Source: Nitrospira sp. (lineage in GTDB: Bacteria; Nitrospirota; Nitrospiria; Nitrospirales; Nitrospiraceae). Taken from it: 60,747 nucleotides of DNA. A program made the translations under genes and the position numbers. Under the pieces are notes generated by a model. That model was not told where the DNA came from, searched no databases, and saw only the letters and a list, made by a program, of their open reading frames with translations. This document shows positions 26,126 through 33,561 of this stretch, in pieces (the stretch's first letter is position 1; the number at the start of each line of letters is the position of its first letter). Where the stretch lies: the NCBI GenBank assembly GCA_023248215.1, contig JAHFEW010000016.1:1-60747 (forward strand), read 5' to 3'.

Positions 26126-26755
26126 ATGATTGAGTGGTGGGGACGTTCAAGGGGCCGGGCAGTCGCAACCGTGGTGCTCGTTGGTGCCGCCGCCTCTCTG
26201 AGCGGCTGCGGGCACGAAACAAAAGTCACCCGTGTCGAGACCGGCATCGTGACAGACCTGAGCGGACGTTGGAACGATACGGACTCCCAAATGGTGGCCG
26301 AGGCGATGGTCAAAGAGGCACTGGCTAATCCGTGGCTCGGCAATTTTACCAAAGGAAAGAATCGCGAGCCGGTCGTCATTGTCGGCACGGTTCTCAACAA
26401 AAGCCATGAACATATCAATGTTCAGACATTCGTGAGCGATCTGGAACGGGAATTGACGAACTCGCAGAAAGTCACCTTCGTCGCCGGTAAAGGCGAACGC
26501 GAAGAAGTGCGCGACGAGCGGCGTGAACAAGCCGTTCATGCTCGCGAGGACACGCAGAAGGCCCCGGGCAAGGAACTGGGCGCCGACTACATGATGCGCG
26601 GGAGCATTTCCACGATTTTGGACGAGCAGGACGGAGCCAAGGCGGTGTTCTACCAGGTCGATCTCGAAATGGTGGATATGGAGAACAATGTGAAGGCGTG
26701 GTTCGGGCAGAAGAAAATCAAGAAAGTCATCGAGAGAAAACGAACGATTTTTTAG
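26126..26755 (+). CDS. LpoB-like penicillin-binding-protein activator lipoprotein
   Basis: This 209-residue lipoprotein has lipobox SLSGCGH with Cys28. The domain matches LpoB: TDLSGRWNDTDSQMVAEAMVKEAL near residue 43, VVIVGTVLNKSHEHINVQTFVSDLEREL, and LGADYMMRGSISTILDEQDG. In E. coli LpoB spans the periplasm to stimulate PBP1B; here there is no long Pro-rich linker, so the reach is shorter and the partner may differ. A strong terminator-like hairpin begins 39 bases after the stop. Confidence 0.8.
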   Translation: MIEWWGRSRGRAVATVVLVGAAASLSGCGHETKVTRVETGIVTDLSGRWNDTDSQMVAEAMVKEALANPWLGNFTKGKNREPVVIVGTVLNKSHEHINVQTFVSDLERELTNSQKVTFVAGKGEREEVRDERREQAVHAREDTQKAPGKELGADYMMRGSISTILDEQDGAKAVFYQVDLEMVDMENNVKAWFGQKKIKKVIERKRTIF

Positions 26756-26769
26756 CCCTGCGTACTCTG

Positions 26770-28266
26770 TTGAGACGGCACCTCCCATCGACCACGGCCT
26801 CCTTACAGGGAGGCCGTTTCATTTCTTTCCCCCGCCTGTCCCTATTCCTGTGGAGCCTGTTATGGGCGCTCTCAGGCTGCGGCCTCTCCACGAACCATTA
26901 CCTTCTCATTGATCAGAGTCTTCTGGCGAACGACCCTCGTCGCGCCGATGCCATCATGGCGCAGGCCGAGTCCGAGTATGGGTCTCGTAATCGCCTGCTG
27001 TACAGCATGGACCGGGGCATGACGCTCCATCTCGCGGGCGACTATGTTCAGAGCAATAGCCAACTCGAAAACGCGGCTCAGGAAGTCGAGCAGTTGTATA
27101 CCAGAACCATTCGGACCGAAACCGCCGCGTTCCTCACGAATGACAACATGCTGCCCTACGAAGGCGACGCCTATGAACATGTGATGATCAATGTCATCAA
27201 AGCGTTGAACTATGCCGCCATGGGACAACTGATGGAGGCCGTCGTCGAGGCGCGGCAGATCGACCATCGACTGAACGTGCTGGCGGACAGGGTCAAAGAA
27301 ACGGACGGATACCGTGAAGATGCCTTTGCCCGGTACCTGACAGGCGTGCTGTACGAAGCGACAGGCGACCTCAACAATGCCTTTATCGCATACCGCAAGG
27401 CGTACGACATCTATGAAGCCACGCGCGGCTGGGCTCGCACCCCCATACCGTCGATGCTCCATGCGGATCTTCTCCGGACTACCGACGCGCTTCACATGAC
27501 TGCCGAGTTCGACGAGTATCATCGCCAGTTCCCCGAGACGCGCTGGGTCTCCACACTGGAACATCCCGACCTCGCTCAGGTGGTGGTGATCAGTTATAAT
27601 GGCCGCGCGCCGCGCAAAGAGGATAATTATCTCGACCTTCCGGTCAGCCTGAGCGCACTCCAATTGGTGCTGTTGAATCGGGGAGTCATCCACGCCTCCA
27701 ATCGGCAGGAACGCCGGGCGGCGGACAGCATTTTGTATGGCCTGAACGGACGCGTCGTCAGAGTGGCATTGCCTCGACTCATCCCGCAAAAAACACAGGT
27801 GCTGTACGAAGACGTGACGTTGATACCTCGAGACGGGGAAGCGATCTCTGGAAAATCCGAGCTGGTGTACAACGGCACGGCGCTGGCGGAGAAGTCGCTG
27901 TCGGATCGGATGCCGGGGATTACGACGAAGGCGCTCGCTCGCGCGGTGATAAAATTTGCGGCTGCCGAGGGGGCGACACGTGGAGCCCAACATGCAGTCA
28001 ATAAGGGTGATGCGCAGTGGGTTGGACTAGTGGTAGGACTGCTTGCCCATGGATTGGCAGTCGCGTCAGAAGAGGCCGACAAGCGGAGCTGGCGGACATT
28101 GCCTGATGAAATTCAGATTTCCCGTCTATGGGTGCCGGCCGGCGAATATGAGAGCCGGATTCAGACCGTGACTCGGGCCGGCGGAGCGCCCCGTACAGGG
28201 GCGACTCGTCCATTGGTCCTTCGCGCCGGACAGACAGTGTTCTTGATCGAACGGGTGGTCTTATGA
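26770..28266 (+). CDS. COG3014-like lipoprotein
   Basis: The protein (about 498 residues from TTG 26770) has a hydrophobic leader and lipobox WALSGCGL, then NHYLLIDQSLLANDPRRADAIM and a TPR-like helical region (AGDYVQSNSQLENAAQEVEQ, GVLYEATGDLNNAFIAYRKAYDIYEAT). The C-terminal half includes PLVLRAGQTVFLIERVVL. The start is uncertain: no ATG or GTG precedes the lipobox outside the upstream gene. The frame extends back to GTG 26698, and the terminator hairpin covers codons 9-16 from the TTG. It overlaps the next gene by 4 bases. COG3014 members are found beside LPP20 and LpoB-like genes; the function is unknown. Confidence 0.72.
   Translation: MRRHLPSTTASLQGGRFISFPRLSLFLWSLLWALSGCGLSTNHYLLIDQSLLANDPRRADAIMAQAESEYGSRNRLLYSMDRGMTLHLAGDYVQSNSQLENAAQEVEQLYTRTIRTETAAFLTNDNMLPYEGDAYEHVMINVIKALNYAAMGQLMEAVVEARQIDHRLNVLADRVKETDGYREDAFARYLTGVLYEATGDLNNAFIAYRKAYDIYEATRGWARTPIPSMLHADLLRTTDALHMTAEFDEYHRQFPETRWVSTLEHPDLAQVVVISYNGRAPRKEDNYLDLPVSLSALQLVLLNRGVIHASNRQERRAADSILYGLNGRVVRVALPRLIPQKTQVLYEDVTLIPRDGEAISGKSELVYNGTALAEKSLSDRMPGITTKALARAVIKFAAAEGATRGAQHAVNKGDAQWVGLVVGLLAHGLAVASEEADKRSWRTLPDEIQISRLWVPAGEYESRIQTVTRAGGAPRTGATRPLVLRAGQTVFLIERVVL
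26794..26828 (+). terminator. Rho-independent terminator after the LpoB-like gene
   Basis: A perfect 9-bp stem (ACGGCCTCC at 26794-26802 with GGAGGCCGT at 26809-26817) has a 6-base loop and is followed by TTCATTTCTTT. This is the clearest terminator in the window. It lies inside the 5' end of the following reading frame, so it may attenuate expression of the two downstream lipoproteins. Confidence 0.7.
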
Positions 28267-29405
28267 GGTCGGTCGTTTCGGTCGCCAGAAGTCGCGTGAA
28301 ACAAGCGAGCGCCGCGGCACTTATGGTGCTGATGCTTGCCGGCTGCGGATGGTTCACAGGCTCCTCTCGCCCGCTGTGGATCGACGGCGGAAGCGTCCAG
28401 TTTCCTCCCGCTCAGTACCTATTGGGCGTGGGCCAGGCCGATTCACGTCCGCAAGCCACGGAGCAGGCCTATGCCGCAGTGTCGAAGATTTTCAAAGCGG
28501 AGATTACGGCTCAGGCCAAGGATTGGGAGTCGTACCTGGTGGTGGAGACCCGCGGCCGCACGAGCACCGAACATCGATTGACCCTGGACAATGTGACTCG
28601 TGTGACCACGGACAAGGTACTGGAAAACGTGCAGATCCTGGACACCTGGTTTGACCGCAAGACGCGACAGTACTATGCTCTGGCAGGCATGAACCGGGCA
28701 CAGGCAGAATCGGCGATGGTTGAACGCCTCGGTGATCTTGATCGTACGATCCAGACTGAAGTGACTGAAGCGCATCAGGCCGCGGACAAGCTGACCCACG
28801 TGCGCAATCTCAAACGGGCGGCTAAAAATCTTGTGCTCCGCGAGGCCTACAATACCGACCTTCGCATCATTCGGTCGAGCGGCCAGGGCAATCCGGCTGC
28901 TTACCGCGTTGCTGAATTAACCGCGGAATTGGAGCAGTTTCTTGCCACGAATTTCGGCATGGCTGTGGAAATGTCCGGAGATCAGGCCGATCCGGTCGAG
29001 CGTGCGCTCATAGACGGGCTCACCAGGGAAGGTTTCTCCGTGGTGGGTCGCGGTCCAGGCTCAGGCGCCATCCCGGTGGAATTGCTGATCAAGGGGACGG
29101 TGAGGCTGTGGCCGATCGAGGTGCACGATCCGCAGTTCCGGTACGTCCGATGGTGTACGGACGCCGTGATGGAAGAGGTGTCCACCCATCGTGTGATCGG
29201 CGCCGTCTCGAAGGGCGGGAAAGAAGGCCATGTGACGGAGCGTGAGGCGGCTGCGAAAGCGGTTCGGGTGATGCAGCAGGAGTTTGCGTCCGACCTCGCC
29301 CGCTCTGTGGCCGCGCATGTCTATGGCGAGATAGACCTGCCGGTCTCGGACTCTGTGCCGTCCGGGTGCCCGAGGGAGGTGGCTCAGCCGCAATCGAATC
29401 ATTAA
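28263..29405 (+). CDS. LPP20-family lipoprotein, long form
   Basis: This 380-residue lipoprotein has lipobox MLAGCGW with Cys28. The LPP20-like domain shows YLLGVGQADSRPQATEQAYAA and then YYALAGMNRAQAESAM. A second half (from about residue 240) resembles an LpoB/CsgG-like fold: ERALIDGLTREGFSVVG and VELLIKGTVRLWPIEV. Its ATG overlaps the COG3014 stop (ATGA). This makes four lipoproteins in a row and suggests an outer-membrane assembly. Confidence 0.78.
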   Translation: MRSVVSVARSRVKQASAAALMVLMLAGCGWFTGSSRPLWIDGGSVQFPPAQYLLGVGQADSRPQATEQAYAAVSKIFKAEITAQAKDWESYLVVETRGRTSTEHRLTLDNVTRVTTDKVLENVQILDTWFDRKTRQYYALAGMNRAQAESAMVERLGDLDRTIQTEVTEAHQAADKLTHVRNLKRAAKNLVLREAYNTDLRIIRSSGQGNPAAYRVAELTAELEQFLATNFGMAVEMSGDQADPVERALIDGLTREGFSVVGRGPGSGAIPVELLIKGTVRLWPIEVHDPQFRYVRWCTDAVMEEVSTHRVIGAVSKGGKEGHVTEREAAAKAVRVMQQEFASDLARSVAAHVYGEIDLPVSDSVPSGCPREVAQPQSNH

Positions 29406-29440
29406 TGGTCGGTCATCAATCACAGGAGAGAGGAGAGGGG

Positions 29441-29689
29441 ATGCATAAAACAGGGACCGGGAAGGTTGCCGATCAAGGCAGCGGCGGACGCCGCTTATCC
29501 AGCCAAGCGATGAAAAAACGTCTGCGCGAGCGTCTGGCTGCAGATACACAGCAGGTGCTCCACAGCGACATTGTGAGCATCTTTCGCAAGCAGGGCTACT
29601 ATGAGGAGTTACCGCTGGATGAGCTGCAGGACCGCCTGTCCAAACTCCAATCGCCGTTGGCCGACAGCCTCTTGAAGGGAAGGGTGTAG
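29441..29689 (+). CDS. Small protein paired with a PIN gene (possible antitoxin)
   Basis: This 82-residue protein starts with a flexible Gly/Arg-rich section and continues with helices (SQAMKKRLRERLAADTQQVLHSDIVSIFRKQG, then LPLDELQDRLSKLQSPL). ATG 29441 is preceded by GAGAGGAGAGGGG. The gene stops 1 base before the PIN gene, as in toxin-antitoxin pairs, but I do not recognise an antitoxin family. Confidence 0.55.
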   Translation: MHKTGTGKVADQGSGGRRLSSQAMKKRLRERLAADTQQVLHSDIVSIFRKQGYYEELPLDELQDRLSKLQSPLADSLLKGRV

Positions 29690-29690
29690 G

Positions 29691-30134
29691 ATGCCGTATT
29701 ACTATTTCGATTCGACTGCGCTGGTGAAGCGGTACAGCATGGAGCGCGGGACGCGGGTGGTGAACAAGCTCATGGTGAAGCGGGGCAAGGTGGCGATTGT
29801 GCCCATGTGGAGCGTCACCGACTTTTATTCGGCTTTATCTATTCGCGCACAGCAGGGAGAAATCACTCGAGACGACTGCTATTCGGTGCTGTACAAGTTT
29901 GAGATGGAAGCCTCGCAAGGGCTCTTTCAATTTATCTCTCCGACGACGGACACCTTCTTGGCTTCAAAGGAGCTGATTCTGGATTATCCGGCGCTACGCT
30001 CGGCGCAGTTACAGCACCTGGCCTTGGCCTTAGAGCTCAAGCCGCTCCGGCTGACGGTGGTCAGTGCCGATAAACAATTGCTGGCTGCCTGTCGTCCGGC
30101 CGGACTTCACATCATTAATCCGGAAGACGACTAG
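29691..30134 (+). CDS. PIN-domain protein with altered acidic residues
   Basis: This 147-residue protein has the PIN start YYFDSTALVKRYSMERG with Asp7, but SVTDFYSAL has Asp where Glu is usual, and LRSAQLQHLALAL has Gln where an Asp (as in AADALHLA) is expected. The final VVSADKQLL keeps its Asp. One or more metal sites may therefore be weakened. It follows the small protein by 1 base, so the pair resembles a VapBC module. It could be a degenerate or RNA-binding form. Confidence 0.7.
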   Translation: MPYYYFDSTALVKRYSMERGTRVVNKLMVKRGKVAIVPMWSVTDFYSALSIRAQQGEITRDDCYSVLYKFEMEASQGLFQFISPTTDTFLASKELILDYPALRSAQLQHLALALELKPLRLTVVSADKQLLAACRPAGLHIINPEDD

Positions 30135-30167
30135 CTGGGATTAGACGGCCACGTCATCCCATCAAGA

Positions 30168-30308
30168 GGTTGTTCAAAAAGACCGTCCGGCGCGGCCGCA
30201 GCGAGGTCCACGGCGCGAAGAATAATGAGCGTCACGTCTGTGAACGCCGCCAAGATAGTGAGGCGGCAGTGTCTCGCGAGAACAAAGCTGGAGGCCTTTT
30301 TCAACATC
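30168..30308. repeat. 141-bp element with 21-bp inverted ends
   Basis: The left end 30168-30188 (GGTTGTTCAAAAAGACCGTCC) and the right end 30289-30308 are imperfect inverted repeats sharing the core GTT-AAAAAG-CC. The interior is GC-rich and non-coding. It resembles a REP or MITE-type interspersed repeat; a half copy is at 20702. Confidence 0.6.
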
Positions 30309-30311
30309 CGG

Positions 30312-30911
30312 CTAAGCCGGGCAGTGGAACTCAGCCCGCATCGAGCTGAGCACGATCGCCCAATCCTCCGTGGTCTGCTGGACAGGCTTCACTCGCGGGT
30401 GAGAGGCGTCTTTCGGGACCGCATGATCCGGCTGCTCGAGGACTGCTTGCGCATGGTTCAGTTCGAGCTGCGCAAGCTGAAGACTGCCGCAGACTCCGGC
30501 CGAAGCGGGTAGTTCTCCGCCGGCTCGTCGAAACAACGCGACGGCCCGATAGCCATGTTCCTGCGACCGGTAGAGATGTTCGGCCGCCTTGAATACCTGT
30601 CTTGGGGCCGGATCCGTTTGTCGCTTCGCCAGCTGCGCCGCCATCAAGGCCGCGCGTCCCATGCTCATCGCCGCACCTTCCGCATCGTCATTGCCCATGG
30701 CCTCTTCCGCTTTCGTCCTGAGCCGGTCGAGTTCCGCTTCCTCGCCGATGACCTGGGCCTGACCCGGAATGGCAAAACAGGCGAGGAGGGCCATCGCACA
30801 GAGCTGTGACGCGACGAGGGTCCGGCGGATGCTCGATCCACAACAGATGACGGTGAGGGGAGCGCCTGCTACTCCACGTGTTCCCAGGTGTCGATTTGCT
30901 TGATGCTCCAA
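30312..30911 (-). CDS. Exported helical protein of unknown function
   Basis: The frame encodes up to 199 residues. A hydrophobic stretch SQLCAMALLACFAIPGQAQ looks like a signal peptide, followed by a helical, Ala-rich domain (AELDRLRTKAEEAMGNDDAEGAAMSMGRAALMAAQL) that may be TPR-like. The first ~20 residues overlap the HEAT gene stop by 43 bases, so the true start is probably internal; the only in-frame ATG lies at 30794, inside the signal. It follows the HEAT gene on the same strand, probably in one transcript. Function unknown. Confidence 0.5.
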   Translation of the reverse strand: MEHQANRHLGTRGVAGAPLTVICCGSSIRRTLVASQLCAMALLACFAIPGQAQVIGEEAELDRLRTKAEEAMGNDDAEGAAMSMGRAALMAAQLAKRQTDPAPRQVFKAAEHLYRSQEHGYRAVALFRRAGGELPASAGVCGSLQLAQLELNHAQAVLEQPDHAVPKDASHPRVKPVQQTTEDWAIVLSSMRAEFHCPA

Positions 30912-31945
30912 TTGACTGCTTCCTTCAATTTGACGAGGTTTGGATCGGCATCGTTCTGGTGGGCGTGGTAGAGGGACTTCTGAATGGTGACCAGCGGTTC
31001 GTGGGCTCGCTTATCCGGCAATTTCCCAAGCGCCCAAGCCACTTCGGTTTTCACCGCCACATCGTCGGTGGTCAGGGTTTCGAGCAACGGGTCGACTATG
31101 GTGAAATCGCCGTGTAACGCTCCGACGATTCCCAAGGCCTTCGCTGCCGTCGCGCGCAACTCCGGCGCTCCGGTTTTCATCGTCTTGATTAGGGTGGGGA
31201 TTGTGTCTTTCTGGCCGATATTCCCCAGGGCGAGGGCCGAGGCTTTGGCAATGTCGCGGTCGGTTCCGTTCAGCCCGGCCAGGAGACGCGGGACTGCCTT
31301 CGCGGAGAAGAGTTCTCCGAACAACGACACCAACTTCACCTTGCGCGCCACCGGCGTCTTTGGATCGTCATAGAGACGAAACAGTCGTTCTTCCTGTCCC
31401 CATTCAGCTGTGATGAGGGCAGGAAAATCGTAGTCTTCGAGGCGGGCTTTCAACTTGGCCATCGTATAGGCCGCCGGATCGCCGGCCTTGGCGAGGACGG
31501 CAGCCGCCTGTGGGTCGTCAAACTCCGTCCGAACCTCTTTGCGCCAGGCCATCTTTTTTCCGTTCAGGACATAGGCAAGCTGACAGGCCGGTCCTTTCCA
31601 CACCCGTGAAGGAGAGTCGGGGAGATCGGCATCGCTTCCCATCGTGGTGCTGCCTTCCCAGGTCTTGCGCTGCTCGCACTTGATCTTCAGTTCCACGTCG
31701 TGCGGCTGTGCCGGATCGGTGACCGGCGTATAGTCGAATTCTTTCATGCGCCTGGTCACCACCTCGACCAGTGGCCCGGTATCGACCGGTCCCTTGTCCG
31801 ACAGGGCGAGCACATCGATCAAGACCCGATCGATCCGTTCCATTTGATTCTTCTGCTCAGCGGTCAAGGCGTCGCGGCGTGCCCAACTCGCGTCACCCAG
31901 GAAGAAAAGTGCTCCCACGGTCATCAGCGTGACGATGCGTCGCAT
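30869..31945 (-). CDS. Exported HEAT-repeat protein
   Basis: This 358-residue protein has a signal peptide (MRRIVTLMTVGALFFLGDASWA) and an N-terminal half of unknown kind with two Cys (IKCEQRKT, PACQLAY). The C-terminal half has HEAT repeats: AVPRLLAGLNGTDRDIAKASALALGNIG, TIPTLIKTMKTGAPELRATAAKALGIVG, and PLLETLTTDDVAVKTEVAWALGKL. ATG 31945 has CGGAG 7 bases upstream. HEAT repeats form a solenoid for protein contacts; here it is probably periplasmic. Partner unknown. Confidence 0.75.
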   Translation of the reverse strand: MRRIVTLMTVGALFFLGDASWARRDALTAEQKNQMERIDRVLIDVLALSDKGPVDTGPLVEVVTRRMKEFDYTPVTDPAQPHDVELKIKCEQRKTWEGSTTMGSDADLPDSPSRVWKGPACQLAYVLNGKKMAWRKEVRTEFDDPQAAAVLAKAGDPAAYTMAKLKARLEDYDFPALITAEWGQEERLFRLYDDPKTPVARKVKLVSLFGELFSAKAVPRLLAGLNGTDRDIAKASALALGNIGQKDTIPTLIKTMKTGAPELRATAAKALGIVGALHGDFTIVDPLLETLTTDDVAVKTEVAWALGKLPDKRAHEPLVTIQKSLYHAHQNDADPNLVKLKEAVNWSIKQIDTWEHVE

Positions 31946-32024
31946 GTCTGCTCCGTTCTGCTGAAAAGGCGATAATCAAGCTACATACGATCCACTCTAT
32001 ACAACCGCTTCCGGCGGTTGCAAG

Positions 32025-32054
32025 TTGCACCGGCTGAAAGGCCGTCAGTATAAT
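32025..32054 (+). promoter_or_regulatory. Promoter of proC, probably leaderless
   Basis: TTGCAC (32025-32030), an 18-base spacer, and a perfect TATAAT (32049-32054) stand only 6 bases before the proC ATG. Transcription should begin at or next to the start codon. Confidence 0.55.
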
Positions 32055-32060
32055 CGCGCC

Positions 32061-32879
32061 ATGCTGACGGCAAAACGGATCGCCTTCATCGGCGGCGGCA
32101 ACATGTCCGAATCGCTGCTCGCAGGCCTGTTGCTAAATGGTCTGGCCACTCCGGAGCGCATTATCGTCAGCGACCCCCAACGGTCTCGTCGGGAGATGCT
32201 CGCCGCACGGTTCGGTGTGGCGGTCAGCGCCGACAATCACACGGCGGCAAGAGGGGCGGATATTCTCTTGCTCGGCGTCGAACCGCAGGTACTCGATGAG
32301 GTTCTAACCGAACTGGCGTCGATCATTCAGGGGCAACCACTGGTGATTTCCGTCGCCGCCGGCTATCCCATTTCTCGCATACAGGACCATCTCAAGAGAG
32401 CGACCAGAGTGGTTCGCGCCATGCCCAACACGCCTTCATCGATCGGTGAAGGTGTGACGGCGTTGAGCGTGGTGTCCGGCCTCTCGTCTGATGACCATGC
32501 GCTGGCCCGGAGCCTGTTCGAATCGGTCGGCAAAGCAGTCGTCGTGGAAGAACGGTTGCTGGATGCCGTAACCGGCCTGAGCGGAAGCGGACCCGCCTAT
32601 GTGTTCGCCATGATCGAGGCCTTGGCAGATGGTGGGGTACTGATGGGGCTGCCTCGGTCGACGTCGCAACTCCTGGCTGCGCAAACCGTGGCCGGAGCGG
32701 CTCGCATGGTACTTGAACAGGGCGAACATCCGGGCCTGCTGAAAGATCGCGTCGCCTCGCCGGGAGGCACCACAATTGCCGGTCTTCGTCGTCTGGAGGA
32801 TGGACGGTTGCGCGCGACCTTGATGTCAGCGGTGGAAGCCGCGACGAAACGATCATACGAGTTGGGCAAGACGGGGTAG
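32061..32879 (+). CDS. proC: Pyrroline-5-carboxylate reductase
   Basis: ProC (272 residues) reduces pyrroline-5-carboxylate to proline with NAD(P)H. The Rossmann start IAFIGGGNMSESLLAGLL, the RAMPNTPSSIGEGVTAL loop, LSGSGPAYVFAMIEAL and the ASPGGTTIAGLRRLE C-terminal signature are all present. ATG 32061 gives the normal length; an earlier in-frame TTG lies inside the promoter. There is no ribosome-binding site before the ATG, which fits a leaderless message. Confidence 0.95.
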   Translation: MLTAKRIAFIGGGNMSESLLAGLLLNGLATPERIIVSDPQRSRREMLAARFGVAVSADNHTAARGADILLLGVEPQVLDEVLTELASIIQGQPLVISVAAGYPISRIQDHLKRATRVVRAMPNTPSSIGEGVTALSVVSGLSSDDHALARSLFESVGKAVVVEERLLDAVTGLSGSGPAYVFAMIEALADGGVLMGLPRSTSQLLAAQTVAGAARMVLEQGEHPGLLKDRVASPGGTTIAGLRRLEDGRLRATLMSAVEAATKRSYELGKTG

Positions 32880-32906
32880 TGTCATCTTTAACAAGGAGCG
32901 CGTCCC

Positions 32907-33101
32907 GTGCAATATTGGGTCAAAGTCGTGTTTGCCGACAATCAAGAACTGCTGGTGAAGGATGCCATTCGTCATACGATCAGTGAGGACATGGAAGTCT
33001 TGGAAGTGGACTCGGCGAAGGAGGTCCTCATTATTCCCATGAAGCAGATCAAGTACATCGCGTGTGATGCGACCGTGTTTGCTCAGAAAGCAAAGACTTA
33101 G
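32907..33101 (+). CDS. Small protein, unknown
   Basis: This 64-residue protein begins QYWVKVVFADNQELLVKDAI and looks like a small beta-rich domain (VLIIPMKQIKYIACDATVF). The GTG start has AAGGAG 8 bases upstream. It lies 27 bases after proC, probably in the same transcript. No family recognised. Confidence 0.6.
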   Translation: MQYWVKVVFADNQELLVKDAIRHTISEDMEVLEVDSAKEVLIIPMKQIKYIACDATVFAQKAKT

Positions 33102-33259
33102 AATTCTTTGGTCGAGCTACTCCCGGTTGGTTGGACGCCTGGATGCAGCGGTCACGAAAAGGTGATCGAGACATGCTGCCGAGTAGGCCGGAGGCAGGAG
33201 GGGATAGAGGGGCGAGCAACCGAGAATTGTTTGAGGGAGGCGAGGCCGAGAGCTTTGCC

Positions 33260-33439
33260 TTAGACCCCTTGGGGCAGTCGTCGCTTATCTCCTATCGCAG
33301 CAAGCCAGCTCGCCTCAGCGCGCTCCTTACAATTGCTGCAGATTTCTCGCATGGAAGCGAGAGGCCCCTCTTCATATCCTTTCAAAGAGCAAATTGCTCT
33401 GCATTTTGAGCAGATCCAGGATCCGTCCGTAAGGCGCAT
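33260..33439 (-). CDS. 59-residue CxxC protein (zinc-ribbon-like)
   Basis: A short minus-strand ORF from ATG 33439 to TAA 33260 has a strong ribosome-binding site, GGAGG, 5 bases before the ATG. It starts MRLTDGSWICSKCRAICSL, and a second pair occurs in REICSNCKERAEASW, so two CxxC knuckles at Cys10/Cys13 and Cys34/Cys37 could bind one zinc, plus an extra Cys17. The spacing resembles small zinc ribbons. It fills an otherwise empty 460-base gap. Function unknown; possibly nucleic-acid or protein binding. Confidence 0.55.
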   Translation of the reverse strand: MRLTDGSWICSKCRAICSLKGYEEGPLASMREICSNCKERAEASWLAAIGDKRRLPQGV

Positions 33440-33561
33440 CGAGACCTCCTTTGATACTCAGTATTAGGCAGTGGTCTGTCACTATACGCACAAATCAAGA
33501 AGAGGCCAAGCCGTGGAGGATCGTGTGGGAGATCTTCACCGAATCACCAGCGGATCACTCG

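Noticed and set aside
26698-26769. Upstream start for the COG3014-like protein at GTG 26698
   Set aside because: It lies inside the LpoB-like gene and gives a 61-residue leader before the lipobox, which is unlikely for a lipoprotein signal; kept only as an alternative.
30555-30809. Plus-strand frame of 84 codons
   Set aside because: It is antisense to the exported helical protein gene and has no ribosome-binding site or motif.
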